Assembly (NCBI RefSeq): GCF_947500125.1
Contig: NZ_CANMRA010000008.1
Coordinates: 62,001-126,000 of the forward strand
Source: an uncultured Kocuria sp.
Lineage (GTDB): Bacteria > Actinomycetota > Actinomycetes > Actinomycetales > Micrococcaceae
Length of the DNA: 64,000 bases
Direction: 5' to 3'
The notes below the pieces were generated by a model. The model was not told the DNA's origin. It saw only the letters and a program-made list of their open reading frames with translations, and searched no databases. The translations under genes and the position numbers were made by a program. Below, piece by piece: positions 17,386 through 26,263 of the stretch. How positions within the stretch are numbered: position 1 is the first letter of the stretch; each line of letters begins with the position of its first letter.

Positions 17386-18789
17386 TCAGCCCTGGACGTA
17401 GAGCAGGCGCTTATTGACGAACTCGTCCATGCCCAGCGGTCCGAGCTCCCGGCCGTAGCCGGAGCGCTTGACCCCGCCGAAGGGCATCTCGGCGCCCTCG
17501 GCCTCGGCGGCGTTGACGGCGGCCATGCCCGCGTCCAAGCCCTCGGCGACCCGGCGGGCCCGGTCGGGGTCCGTGCTGAAGACGGCCCCGCCCAGGCCGT
17601 AGGGCGTGTCGTTGGCCAGGGCGAGGGCCTCCGCGTCGTCGGCCACCCGGTAGACCACGGCGACGGGGCCGAAGAGCTCCTCCCGGTGGGCGGCCATGGC
17701 CGGGGTGATCCCGGTGAGCACGGCCGGGGCCAGGTACGCGCCCGGGCCCTCGAGCAGGCGTCCGCCGGCGTGCAGGGTCGCCCCGGCGTCCACGGCCTCC
17801 TGGATCTGGCGGGCCAGCCCCTCGGCCGCGGCCCGGGAGGACAGCGGGGCGAAGGTCCCGGGGGCGCCGGCGGCCGGGTCGCCCGGGGTCAGGGACTCGG
17901 CCTGGCGGGTCAGCTCGGCCACGAACTCGTCGTAGATGTCGTCCATGACGATCATCCGCTTGTTGGAGTTGCACGCCTGGCCGGTGTTGCCCATGCGGGT
18001 GGCGAAGGCCGCACGGGCGGACTCGCCCACGTCGGCGGTGTCCAGCACCACGTAGGGGTCGGAGCCGCCGAGCTCCAGGACGACCTTCTTGAGGTTGCGC
18101 CCGGCGATCTCGGCGACCTTCGCCCCGGCCCGCTCGGACCCGGTCAGGGACACTCCCTGGACCCGCGGGTCGGCGATGATGTCCGCGACCTGGTCGTGGC
18201 TCGCGAAGAGATTGACGTATCCGCCGGCCGGCACCCCGGCGTCGGCCATGAGCTGCTGGAGGGCCAGGGCCGCCCGGGGGCAGCTCTCGGCGTGCTTGAG
18301 CACGATCGTGTTGCCGAGCACCAGGTTGGGGGCGACGAAGCGGGCCACCTGGTAGTAGGGGTAGTTCCACGGCATGATCCCCAGCAGCACCCCCACGGGG
18401 CGCTTCTGGATCACCGCCCGGCCTCCGCCGGAGGCCGTGATGGGCTGGTCGGCGGCCAGTGCCGGGCCCTGGTCGGCGAAGTAGCCGAAGATCTCGGCGC
18501 AGAACTCGACCTCCTCCCGGGCCTCGGCGAGCGGCTTGCCCATCTCCTCGGTGATGATCGCGGCCAGCTCCTCGACCCGTTCGGCGAACAGCGCCCCGAC
18601 GCGGGCGGCGACGGCCGCCCGCTCCGCGATCGGCCGGGACCGCCACTCGCGGAAGGCGGCGTCGGCGCCGGCGAGGGCCTCCTGGACCTCGGCGTCGGTG
18701 GCGGTCGGGTGCTCGGCCAGGACCCGGCCCGTGGCCGGGTCGACGGACCGGTAGGAGGACGGGGTGCTGGTGCGGGAATCAGGGGTCAT
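17386..18789 (-). CDS. NAD(P)-dependent aldehyde dehydrogenase (succinate-semialdehyde / guanidinobutyraldehyde type)
   Basis: 467 residues from the ATG at 18789, preceded by GAGGAGA. Standard ALDH features: MPWNYPYYQ with the oxyanion Asn at about 142, LTGSERAG, the general base E239 in LELGGSDPYVV, and the nucleophile C273 in NTGQACNSNKRMI. Length and LELGGSDP place it with the short SSADH (GabD/YneI-like) group. In this locus it could oxidise 4-guanidinobutyraldehyde (as KauB does) or succinic semialdehyde derived from GABA. It lies 94 bp upstream of the ThDP enzyme in the same direction. Confidence 0.88.
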   Translation of the reverse strand: MTPDSRTSTPSSYRSVDPATGRVLAEHPTATDAEVQEALAGADAAFREWRSRPIAERAAVAARVGALFAERVEELAAIITEEMGKPLAEAREEVEFCAEIFGYFADQGPALAADQPITASGGGRAVIQKRPVGVLLGIMPWNYPYYQVARFVAPNLVLGNTIVLKHAESCPRAALALQQLMADAGVPAGGYVNLFASHDQVADIIADPRVQGVSLTGSERAGAKVAEIAGRNLKKVVLELGGSDPYVVLDTADVGESARAAFATRMGNTGQACNSNKRMIVMDDIYDEFVAELTRQAESLTPGDPAAGAPGTFAPLSSRAAAEGLARQIQEAVDAGATLHAGGRLLEGPGAYLAPAVLTGITPAMAAHREELFGPVAVVYRVADDAEALALANDTPYGLGGAVFSTDPDRARRVAEGLDAGMAAVNAAEAEGAEMPFGGVKRSGYGRELGPLGMDEFVNKRLLYVQG

Positions 18790-18875
18790 GGCGGGGTCTC
18801 CTCGTCGGGGATCGGAAGTCGTCGGGGTGGGTGGTGTGGGCGGTGCGGGTGGCGTCGTGGCGCCCGGGGCGGGGT

Positions 18876-19532
18876 TCACAGCTGCATCGCCACCGCCCGG
18901 ACGGGGGAGCCGTCCAGGCCGCGCAGGCGCAGCGGCAGTGCGCTCAGCACCGGGTCCGGCCAGGTGACGGCGCGCAGGTTCGTCAGGTTCTCGATGATCG
19001 CTCCGCCCGCTCCCAGGACCGTCGCGTGCACGGGCAGCTCGAGCGGGCCGGCCGAGGAGGCGTCCGGGGTGCGGTCGGGGTTGAGGGTGTCCGTGCCGAG
19101 CACGCGCACGCCCGCGGACAGCAGGCGCTCGGCGATCTCCACGTCCAGCACCGGGTGCTCCAGGTAGCGCGGCGTGCCGAAGTGCCGGGACCAGTCGGTG
19201 CGGAACAGCACGATCGTGCCGGCGGGGACGTCCTCCAGCTGAGCGCGGACGTCGTCCCAGCGGATCACGTCGTGCTCCCGGAGATCCGGCACGTGCACCA
19301 CGCGGCCCGGGCCCACGAGCCGGGAGAGGTCGAGCTCGTCCACGGGCGAGCCCCCGTCCACGGTGTGCAGGGGCGCGTCCACGTGCGTCCCGCTGTGCGT
19401 GCCCAGGTGCAGCTCGGCCACCTGGAAGCCGTCCCGCGGGACGGACGCCGCGAGCCGGGAGGCCACGGGCGGGTCCCCCGGGAAGACCTGCATGCCGGTC
19501 TCCACGGGATGGCTCAGGTCAACGAGGAGCAT
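18876..19532 (-). CDS. Cyclase family protein (kynurenine formamidase-like)
   Basis: 218 residues. The metal-binding signature HLGTHSGTHVDAPLH (H-x-G-T-H-x-D-x-P-x-H) is present near residue 50, and GTDTLNPDR and LPVHATVLGAGG follow further on. These are cyclase-family (Pfam Cyclase) features shared by bacterial kynurenine formamidases, isatin hydrolases and related amidohydrolases. The first 14 bp overlap the NCS1 permease gene, so it is in the same operon. It may hydrolyse a cyclic or formylated amine derivative in the locus's pathway; the substrate is unknown. Confidence 0.85.
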   Translation of the reverse strand: MLLVDLSHPVETGMQVFPGDPPVASRLAASVPRDGFQVAELHLGTHSGTHVDAPLHTVDGGSPVDELDLSRLVGPGRVVHVPDLREHDVIRWDDVRAQLEDVPAGTIVLFRTDWSRHFGTPRYLEHPVLDVEIAERLLSAGVRVLGTDTLNPDRTPDASSAGPLELPVHATVLGAGGAIIENLTNLRAVTWPDPVLSALPLRLRGLDGSPVRAVAMQL

Positions 19533-21045
19533 CGGCGGTCTCCTCCGGACGGCAGGTCCCGCCCACCGTGCCGGCCCCGAGGCTCCCGTCCGGTGCGGCG
19601 GTCCCCTCCGCGGCACCGGGCGCGGGCGCCGCACCGGACTCGTCCACCGCGCCGGAGAGGTGGCGCTGCACCGGGCGGCCTGCCACGATGCTCCCGGCCA
19701 CGAGGGCCCAGACCAGGTAGAGGGCGGCGGAGACGACGAACGTGGGGATCGTGGCACCCACCGGGCTCGGCAGCACGTAGGTGAGCACGAGGGAAGTGGC
19801 CGCGCCGACGACCCAGACCACCACGGCGGCGGGATTGACCCCGCCGCGGTACCAGTACCGGCCACCGCGTCCGCGCAGGATGTCGGCTGCGTAGGCGCCG
19901 CGCTGGACCACGTAGTAGTCCACCAGCATGATCGCGAAGACGGGGATGAACAGCGAGCCGATCAGGACCAGGAAGCCGGTGAACTGGTCCAGCAGGCCCA
20001 GCCAGGTGGACCCGAGGATCGAGACGGCTCCCAGCACGAGCGCCGTGGGCAGGAACCGCACCCGGCGCGAGGGCGCGAGGTTCACCACCGAGGAGACCAT
20101 GCCGTAGACGACCATGGTGTTGGTGGCCATGACCGACAGGAAGATGACCACTGCCAGGGGCGCGCCGAAGGCGGCGACGAGCACCGTCGGATCGAATCCG
20201 ACCGCCTCCCCGCCGTCGAGCACCACGTAGGCGATCGCGGTCGCCCCGAGGCTCATGGCGGCGACCGTGGACAGGACGTAGCCTGTGCCGGAGCCGATCA
20301 TGCCCGCGGACTGGCTCCGGGCGAGGCGGTTGAACTCGGCGGAGAGCACCGTCCAGGAGATGGCCGTGGCGATGACGACGTCGAGGACCGTGATGGAGGA
20401 CCAGCCCGCCCCGGCGTCCACGGGCAGGGCGGCGAAGTCGGCCGGCGGGTAGGAGGTGAAGGCCACGGTGAAGACCCAGGCCATGATCCCCAGGATCACC
20501 ACCGCCAGCCACGGCTCGACCCGGGCGATGCCCTCGTGGCCGAAGACGGCCAGGGTCACGACCAGCGTCTGGCAGAGCACGGAGAACAGCACCGGGTTGG
20601 AGTAGCCGGTCGCCTGCTCCACCAGGAAGTTCACGGTGACACCGGCGAGCATGGCCTGCACCCAGCTCCAGCCCATGAGGATGACCACGTTCGCGGCCAC
20701 CGGGAGGAAGGAGCCGCGCAGCCCGAAGGAGCCCTTGGTCAGGGACATGGTGGGGAGGCCGGTGCGCGTGCCCATGTTCCCCACGAGCACCAGCACCGTC
20801 CCGCCGATCAGCGTGCCCAGGACGATCATGCCCAGGGCGGTGGGCCAGGACACCCCGGGCACGAACAGCGTCCCCGTCAGCAGGGTGGTCACCACGAGGT
20901 TCGCCGCGAGCCAGATCATCCCGATCCGGCCGGCCCCCAGGGTGCCCCGCAGCGGGCCGTAGCCCTCGGAGTTCTCGTCCAGGTGGTCCGAGAGCCGGGA
21001 CCAGAGGGACCTGTGCCCGTCGGTGGTGGGGTGTGGTGTGCTCAT
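19519..21045 (-). CDS. NCS1-family permease (cytosine/purine/hydantoin type)
   Basis: 508 residues, about 12 membrane segments. The N-terminus ENSEGYGPLRGTLGAGRIGMIW and FGLRGSFLPV are typical of the nucleobase:cation symporter-1 family. A hydrophilic tail of about 50 residues ends the protein. Known substrates of the family are cytosine, purines, allantoin, hydantoins and thiamine; here a guanidino or N-heterocyclic compound would fit the neighbouring catabolic genes. ATGA overlap with the SnoaL-like gene upstream and a 14-bp overlap with the cyclase downstream indicate one operon. Confidence 0.9.
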   Translation of the reverse strand: MSTPHPTTDGHRSLWSRLSDHLDENSEGYGPLRGTLGAGRIGMIWLAANLVVTTLLTGTLFVPGVSWPTALGMIVLGTLIGGTVLVLVGNMGTRTGLPTMSLTKGSFGLRGSFLPVAANVVILMGWSWVQAMLAGVTVNFLVEQATGYSNPVLFSVLCQTLVVTLAVFGHEGIARVEPWLAVVILGIMAWVFTVAFTSYPPADFAALPVDAGAGWSSITVLDVVIATAISWTVLSAEFNRLARSQSAGMIGSGTGYVLSTVAAMSLGATAIAYVVLDGGEAVGFDPTVLVAAFGAPLAVVIFLSVMATNTMVVYGMVSSVVNLAPSRRVRFLPTALVLGAVSILGSTWLGLLDQFTGFLVLIGSLFIPVFAIMLVDYYVVQRGAYAADILRGRGGRYWYRGGVNPAAVVVWVVGAATSLVLTYVLPSPVGATIPTFVVSAALYLVWALVAGSIVAGRPVQRHLSGAVDESGAAPAPGAAEGTAAPDGSLGAGTVGGTCRPEETADAPR

Positions 21046-21506
21046 GTGCTTGCCTCCATGCTCGGCGGGACGGGAGAAAGGTGTTCGTGGACGGCGGTGA
21101 CGGAACCGTCAGCGGTCCGGTGGAAGACGATGGTCTCGCGCTCGGTCGTGGTCTCTGCCACGTCGTCGGTCTCCGTGGTGGTGCGGACGTCGTGGACGAA
21201 CACCGCGGCGTCCCCGCACAGGTGTACGACGGCGTCGGTGCTCACGCAGGAGAGCACGCGCCAGCCCTCCGCGAGCCATCCCCGCCAGAGCCGCTCGTAG
21301 CTGTCCCGGTCCGCCAGGCGGTCCGGCTCGCTGTGGAAGACGAAGTCGGCGTCCGGGGAGAAGGCATCGAAATAGGCCTGCGTGTCGGTGGCGGCGAACG
21401 CTGCGACCAGAGCGGCGGCTGCCCGTTCCACCTCCTCGCGACTCAGGGGCGCGGATGTCCCCTGCGGTGCGGCGTCCGCTCCGCAGGTGCCGGTCGCCCC
21501 GCTCAC
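21042..21506 (-). CDS. SnoaL/NTF2-like domain protein
   Basis: 154 residues with a GTG start that overlaps the symporter stop (GTGA); its own stop overlaps the permease ATG (ATGA). The fold signature is an N-terminal helix followed by AFAATDTQAYFDAFSPDADFVF, with later strands VHLCGDAAVFVHDVRTTTE and RETIVFHRTADGSVTAVHEHLS. This matches NTF2-like proteins of the SnoaL_3/DUF4440 type. Such proteins may be small hydrolases, cyclases or binding proteins. Its position between two transporter genes suggests a role in handling the imported compound, but no reaction can be assigned. Confidence 0.8.
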   Translation of the reverse strand: MSGATGTCGADAAPQGTSAPLSREEVERAAAALVAAFAATDTQAYFDAFSPDADFVFHSEPDRLADRDSYERLWRGWLAEGWRVLSCVSTDAVVHLCGDAAVFVHDVRTTTETDDVAETTTERETIVFHRTADGSVTAVHEHLSPVPPSMEAST

Positions 21507-22972
21507 GGGCGGGCCTCGGTGCGGTCGGCGCCGGCCGGGTGCGAGCCCGCGAGGCGCTCGTTCCACTGCCGCAGCACCCCGGCGTGCGTGGGGCGGGACA
21601 GCAGCGAGACGACCACGTAGACCAGGACGGAGCTGGCCAGGCCCAGGTAGATGGGGGCGTTGGCCAGCACGCCGAAGACCGCCATGGACGCCACGGTCAC
21701 CACGGAGCCGACGAGCATGGACAGGGCCGCGCCGAGGCTCGTGCCCCGCCGCCACACGAGTCCGCCCAGGATCGCGACGAGCAGACCGCCCACGAGGATG
21801 TCGTAGGCGATGGTCAGGGCGGTGACGGTGTCCGAGACGAAGATCGAGATCACGGTGATCACCACGCCGAAGACGAGCACGTAGACCCGGTCCCCGCGCA
21901 GCGCCTCGGCGGTGCCCTCGGGGGCGGCGGCCGCGTGCCGGGAGAAGAGCGACCTCAGGGTCGGCACGACGTCGACCCTAGCCACCGTGGCCGAGGCGAT
22001 GAGCGCGCCCGAGGCCGTGGACATCATGGCGGCGACGCCGGCGGCGAGCACCACCCCGCCGAGCCCGGCCGGGACGTACTGCTGGGCCATCGTGGCGAAC
22101 GCGTCGTCCGGGGAGGAGAGCTCCGGGGCCACGGCGGCGGCCGTCATCCCGATGACCGCCCCGGCCACGCCGTAGAGCGCCACGTAGGCCGCGGAGGCGA
22201 GCCCGCCCCAGCGGGCGACCTGCGGGGAGCGCGCGGTGAAGACGCGCTGCCAGATGTCCTGGCCGATCAGCATGCCGAACCCGTAGACCACGAACTGGGT
22301 GATGATCGCCTGCGTGCCCATGCCGTCCCAGGTGAAGAACGTGGCGTCCAGCCGGTCCTCGAGCCCGCTCCAGCCGCCCGCGGCGGAGAGGGAGAACGGC
22401 AGCAGGATCAGGAACAGCCCGATGGTCATGAACACGAACTGCATCATGTCGGTGAGCGTGATCGACCACATCCCGCCGAGCACGGAGTAGGCCACGACCA
22501 CCACGCCGCCGAGCAGGATCGCCCAGGCGCGGTCGAGCGGGAACAGGACGGCGAAGATGGCGGCGTACGCGGACGTGGACGTCACGGAGAGCATCACGGT
22601 GTAGGCCAGCATCACGAACGAGGACGCCTTGGCCCCGCCGCGCTCGCCGTAGCGCAGCTGCAGCATCTGGGAGACGGTGAACACCTTGAGGGACTGGATC
22701 CGGCCCGCGAAGAACAGGCTCAGCGCGGCCAGGCCCGTGGCGATCGCCACGACCAGCCACATCCCGGAGATGCCGTAGGTGTAGCCGAGGCCCACCCCGC
22801 CCACGGTGGAGGCGCCGCCGAGGACCACGGCGGCCATCGTCCCGGTGTAGAAGCCCGGGCCCAGGCGGCGGCCGGCCACCCGGTAGTCCTCGGCGTTGTG
22901 CGCCCGGCGGCTGGCCCAGAGCCCGACCGCCACCATGGCGACCAGGTACAGCACGATGATCAGCACGTTCAT
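21503..22972 (-). CDS. Sodium:solute symporter family protein
   Basis: 489 residues from the ATG at 22972; roughly 13 membrane segments. AEDYRVAGRRLGPGF near the N-terminus is the SSS entry motif, and YSVLGGMWSITLTDMMQF is the family's conserved segment around TM6. SSS members import amino acids, urea, pantothenate, choline and organic acids with sodium. It is the first gene of the minus-strand operon, divergent from the XRE-cupin regulator, and probably brings in the substrate for the locus. Confidence 0.9.
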   Translation of the reverse strand: MNVLIIVLYLVAMVAVGLWASRRAHNAEDYRVAGRRLGPGFYTGTMAAVVLGGASTVGGVGLGYTYGISGMWLVVAIATGLAALSLFFAGRIQSLKVFTVSQMLQLRYGERGGAKASSFVMLAYTVMLSVTSTSAYAAIFAVLFPLDRAWAILLGGVVVVAYSVLGGMWSITLTDMMQFVFMTIGLFLILLPFSLSAAGGWSGLEDRLDATFFTWDGMGTQAIITQFVVYGFGMLIGQDIWQRVFTARSPQVARWGGLASAAYVALYGVAGAVIGMTAAAVAPELSSPDDAFATMAQQYVPAGLGGVVLAAGVAAMMSTASGALIASATVARVDVVPTLRSLFSRHAAAAPEGTAEALRGDRVYVLVFGVVITVISIFVSDTVTALTIAYDILVGGLLVAILGGLVWRRGTSLGAALSMLVGSVVTVASMAVFGVLANAPIYLGLASSVLVYVVVSLLSRPTHAGVLRQWNERLAGSHPAGADRTEARP

Positions 22973-23044
22973 GGATGTCACTGCTTCCTCGGGGCGCGGG
23001 CGCCCACGGGGTCGATCGGGGGAGTTCCTCGCCGCAGGTTGCCC

Positions 23045-23100
23045 GACAAGAAACAAAAGTTGTCCCACATAGTATGATGCAGATCATGTTTTGGGAACGG
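23045..23100. promoter_or_regulatory. Divergent promoter/operator region with two inverted repeats
   Basis: This is a locally A/T-rich island between the symporter gene and the XRE-cupin gene. It contains GACAA-N10-TTGTC (23045-23064) and ATGAT-GCAG-ATCAT (23074-23087). TATGAT (23073-23078) could be a plus-strand -10 and TACTAT (minus strand, 23069-23074) a minus-strand -10. It is a likely binding site for the regulator encoded immediately to the right, controlling both arms of the locus. Confidence 0.45.
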
Positions 23101-23150
23101 GTCCGGGTCGTGACGGTCGGGTAAACCGTCCCGGAGAAGGAGGCGTCGTC

Positions 23151-23717
23151 GTGAAAGCACTGCCCATCGAGAGCTCCGGTCAATCCGCCGCCGTGGGCTC
23201 GCGGCTGCGCAACCACCGGCGGCGCAGCCACATGACCATCGACCAGCTCGCCTCCGCGGCGGGTCTCACCAAGGGCTTCGTCAGCCGGGTCGAACGGGAC
23301 ATCACCTCCCCGTCCGTGGACTCCCTGGTGCGGATGTGCCAGGTGCTGCGGATCGACGTGGGCGAGCTCTTCGCCGGACCCACCGACGTGGAGCTGGTCC
23401 GGCTCGAGGACGCCCCGCACGTGGATCTCGGCGGCAAGGGGATCGAGGAGCAGCTCGTCACGCCGACGGCCCAGCGCGCGGTCCAGGTCATCCGGGCCCG
23501 CGTGGCCGCCGGCGGCCGGGGCGAGGACGCGATGTACAGCATGGACTGCGAGACCGAGGTGCTGCACCTGATCAGCGGCCGGTTCCGGCTCCACGTCCCG
23601 GACCGCACCTATGACCTGGAGGCGGGGGACACCGTCACGTTCCCCGGCTCCGAGCCGCACACCTGGGAGAACCCCGGCACCGAGGAGGCCGTGCTGCTGT
23701 GGATCCTCGGCTCCTGA
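23151..23717 (+). CDS. XRE-family regulator with C-terminal cupin domain
   Basis: 188 residues. The GTG at 23151 is chosen because GAGAAGGAGG lies 7 nt upstream; the frame is open further upstream but lacks homology. The HTH_3 domain spans about 15-70 ([23 protein letters not shown] is its core helix-turn-helix). A cupin_2 domain spans about 115-188, with [26 protein letters not shown] and a final WILGS. Proteins of this PuuR/SutR-like type sense small amines, amino acids or sugars. It is divergent from the transport operon and 70 bp upstream of the ureohydrolase, so it is the probable local regulator. Confidence 0.9.
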   Translation: MKALPIESSGQSAAVGSRLRNHRRRSHMTIDQLASAAGLTKGFVSRVERDITSPSVDSLVRMCQVLRIDVGELFAGPTDVELVRLEDAPHVDLGGKGIEEQLVTPTAQRAVQVIRARVAAGGRGEDAMYSMDCETEVLHLISGRFRLHVPDRTYDLEAGDTVTFPGSEPHTWENPGTEEAVLLWILGS

Positions 23718-23787
23718 GCTCCCCGCCCGTCCCGTCCACCACCCCCGTCAGCACCCCCTGCAGCACCCAACGAGAGGACCGCACGCC

Positions 23788-24906
23788 ATGAACCCCGAGC
23801 GCATCACCGGCTCCACCCCGGACGGCACCCCCGTCCTCGGACCCGTCAACGCCGCCCTGACCCCGCGCTGGGCCGGGCTGGGCACGTTCGCCCGCCTGCC
23901 GCGCACGGACGAGGTCGAGCACACGGACATCGCCGTGGTGGGCGTGCCGTTCGACTCCGGTGTCTCCTACCGGCCCGGCGCCCGGTTCGGGGCCAACCAC
24001 GTCCGGGAGTCCTCGCGCCTGCTGCGCCCCTACAACCCCGCGCAGAACGTCTCCCCGTTCGCCGGGGTGCAGGTCGCCGACGCCGGGGACATCGTGGCCA
24101 ATCCCTTCGACATCCCCGAGGCGATCGCCTCCATCGAGGCCCAGGCCAAGGAGCTCATGGGCGAGGACACCCGGCTCGTGGCGATCGGCGGCGACCACAC
24201 CATCGCCCTGCCGCTGCTGCGCGCCGCGCACGCGCGCCACGGCAAGGTCGCCCTGCTGCACTTCGACGCCCACCTGGACACCTGGGACACCTACTTCGGC
24301 GCCGAGTACACCCACGGCACCCCCTTCCGCCGCGCGTTCGAGGAGGGTCTGCTCGACACGGACGCCGTGTGCCACGTCGGCACCCGCGGGCCGCTCTACG
24401 GCACCGAGGACCTCGACGACGACGCCCGCTTCGGCTTCGGCATCGTCTCCTCCGCCGACGTCATGCGGCTGGGGGTGGACGCCGTCGTCGCGCACCTGCG
24501 GGAGCGCGTCGGCGACCGCCCGCTCTACGTGTCCCTGGACATCGACGTCCTGGACCCGGCCCACGCCCCCGGCACCGGGACCCCGGAGGCCGGCGGCATG
24601 ACCAGCCGTGAGGTGCTCGAGATCCTGCGCGGGCTGCGGGGGACGGCCGTGGTCGGCTGCGACGTGGTCGAGGTCGCCCCGGCCTACGACCACGCCGAGA
24701 TCACCGGGGTGGCCGCCGCGCACGTGGCCTACGAGCTCATCAGCCTCCTCGCGCTGGGCCCCGGCGCGGCGCCGGACGGCCCCGCCTACGGTCTCGCCGG
24801 GCACGTCTACGGGGACGCCGTCCCGGAACCGGCCCAGGACCCGGCACAGGACCCGGCGCAGGACCCGGCGCAGGACCCCTCGGCCAGCTCGGGGGAGGAG
24901 CGGTGA
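23788..24906 (+). CDS. Ureohydrolase (agmatinase / guanidinobutyrase family)
   Basis: 372 residues. All six binuclear manganese ligands are present: H137 in GGDHT, D160, H162 and D164 in [10 protein letters not shown], and D251 and D253 in [14 protein letters not shown]. The family hydrolyses guanidino compounds to an amine plus urea. Agmatinase, guanidinobutyrase and guanidinopropionase cannot be told apart by eye; the neighbouring decarboxylase, dehydrogenase and aminotransferase favour guanidinobutyrase. The last 25 residues are a low-complexity tail with four AQDP repeats, outside the catalytic fold. GTGA overlap with the aminotransferase gene. Confidence 0.88.
   Translation: MNPERITGSTPDGTPVLGPVNAALTPRWAGLGTFARLPRTDEVEHTDIAVVGVPFDSGVSYRPGARFGANHVRESSRLLRPYNPAQNVSPFAGVQVADAGDIVANPFDIPEAIASIEAQAKELMGEDTRLVAIGGDHTIALPLLRAAHARHGKVALLHFDAHLDTWDTYFGAEYTHGTPFRRAFEEGLLDTDAVCHVGTRGPLYGTEDLDDDARFGFGIVSSADVMRLGVDAVVAHLRERVGDRPLYVSLDIDVLDPAHAPGTGTPEAGGMTSREVLEILRGLRGTAVVGCDVVEVAPAYDHAEITGVAAAHVAYELISLLALGPGAAPDGPAYGLAGHVYGDAVPEPAQDPAQDPAQDPAQDPSASSGEER
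24832..24879 (+). repeat. Four tandem 12-bp repeats encoding AQDP
   Basis: Four in-frame copies of a 12-bp unit, G-C-N-CAGGACCC-N type, encode (AQDP)x4 at the C-terminus of the ureohydrolase. Third-position differences show they are not brand-new duplications. Confidence 0.85.
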
Positions 24907-26125
24907 CCGGGGGCGCGGCCGTGACCCCCCGGCCCGATCACACCTCGCTGTTCGCCCACCGCTCCGAGGAGTTCCGGCCCTCCCCGGTCCGCGCCGTGTT
25001 CGAGATCGCGATGCGCCCCGGGATCATCTCCCTGGCCGGCGGCAACCCGGACATGAGCGTGCTCCCGCACGACGTCGTGGCCGCGATGACGGCGCGGATC
25101 CTGACCGAGCGCGGGCCCGAGGTGCTGCAGTACGGCTCCGGGGCCGGCATCGAGCGCCTGCCCGGCCTGGTCGTCGAGCTCATGCGCCTGCAGGGCGCGG
25201 AGACCACGCCCGACACGATCCAGATCACCGCCGGCTCCCAGGCGGGTCTCGACCTCGTGACCAAGCTGTTCTGCGACCCGGGCGACGTGGTCGTGGCGGA
25301 AGGACCCACCTACGTGGGGGCCCTCGGCGTGTTCGGCAGCTACGAGGTCGAGGTCGCGCACGTGGACGTCGACGACGACGGGCTGGACCCCGATGCGGTC
25401 GCCGAGCGGATCGACGGGCTGCGGGCCGCCGGCCGGCGGGTGAAGTTCGTCTACACCATCCCGAACTTCCACAACCCCACCGGGGTGACCCTCACCGAGG
25501 AACGGCGCCGCCGGCTCGTGGAGGTCTGCGCCGAGCGCGGCGTGCTCATCCTCGAGGACGACCCGTACGCGCTGCTCGGCTTCGACCGCGCCCACCGGCT
25601 CCCGTCCCTGTACTCGCTGGACCCCGGCACCGTGATCCACCTGGGCAGCTTCTCCAAGATCTTCTCGCCGGGGCTGCGGGTGGGATGGATCGCCGCGGTG
25701 CCGGCGGTGCGGGCGCGGCTGCAGATCGCGGCCGAGGCTGTGACCATCCACCCGTCCGTGCTCGGCCAGGAGCTCGCCGCCGAGTACGTGGCCAGCGAGC
25801 ACTGGCGGCCCGCCCTCGACCGGGCGGTGGATCTCTACCGCTCCCGCTGCGCCGCCATGATGGCCGCCCTCGAGGAGTTCATGCCGGGGGGGTGCGCTGG
25901 ACGCGACCGGCCGGCGGCTTCTTCACGTGGCTGGACCTCGACCCGGCCCTCGACCACGGGGACCTCCTGGGCCGGGCCATCGGGCACGGCGTGGTGCTCG
26001 TGCCCGGCGGTGCCTGCTACGCGGACGGGCGCGCCTCCACGAGCCTGCGCCTGGCCTACTCCGCGGCCTCGGAGGAGGACATCACCGAGGGGGTCCGGCG
26101 GGTGGGGGAGATGCTGCGGGGCTGA
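24903..26125 (+). pseudogene. PLP-dependent aminotransferase (class I/II), frameshifted at a poly-G run
   Basis: The first 328 codons encode a LysN/AruH-like aminotransferase: ISLAGGNPDMSVLP, QYGSGAGIERL, the YTIPNFHNPTGVTL substrate segment and the PLP lysine in LGSFSKIFSPGLRVGW. At a G7 run (25886-25892) the frame shifts. The remaining 77 residues (VRWTRPAGGFFTWLDLD to EGVRRVGEMLRG) continue in the -1 frame, stopping at 26125. One additional G would restore a full-length protein of about 406 residues. Without it the product ends at 26267 with an unrelated tail lacking the small domain. It is either a homopolymer sequencing error or a recent inactivation. The gene is coupled (GTGA) to the ureohydrolase. 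Confidence 0.7.
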
Positions 26126-26161
26126 GCGGCGGAACGGCCGAGCGGCCGAGCCGCGGTGCCG

Positions 26162-26187
26162 CCTCCGGGGCGGCCCGTCCCCGGAGG
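26162..26187 (+). terminator. 9-bp stem hairpin after the aminotransferase
   Basis: CCTCCGGGG and CCCCGGAGG pair perfectly around an 8-nt loop, about 36 nt after the restored aminotransferase stop and upstream of the hydrolase promoter. It is a probable end of the catabolic plus-strand operon. Confidence 0.55.
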
Positions 26188-26229
26188 GTGCCTCTCTCCC
26201 ACCCCCTGGGGTGCACCGTTCCGCCGCTG

Positions 26230-26257
26230 TTGCGGTGCCCTCGCCAGGGGCGATACT
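26230..26257 (+). promoter_or_regulatory. Promoter TTGCGG-N16-GATACT, leaderless
   Basis: The -35 TTGCGG (26230-26235) and -10 GATACT (26252-26257) are spaced 16 bp apart, with the ATG at 26264 six nt after the -10. This is the best-formed leaderless promoter in the window. Confidence 0.6.
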
Positions 26258-26263
26258 GACCAC

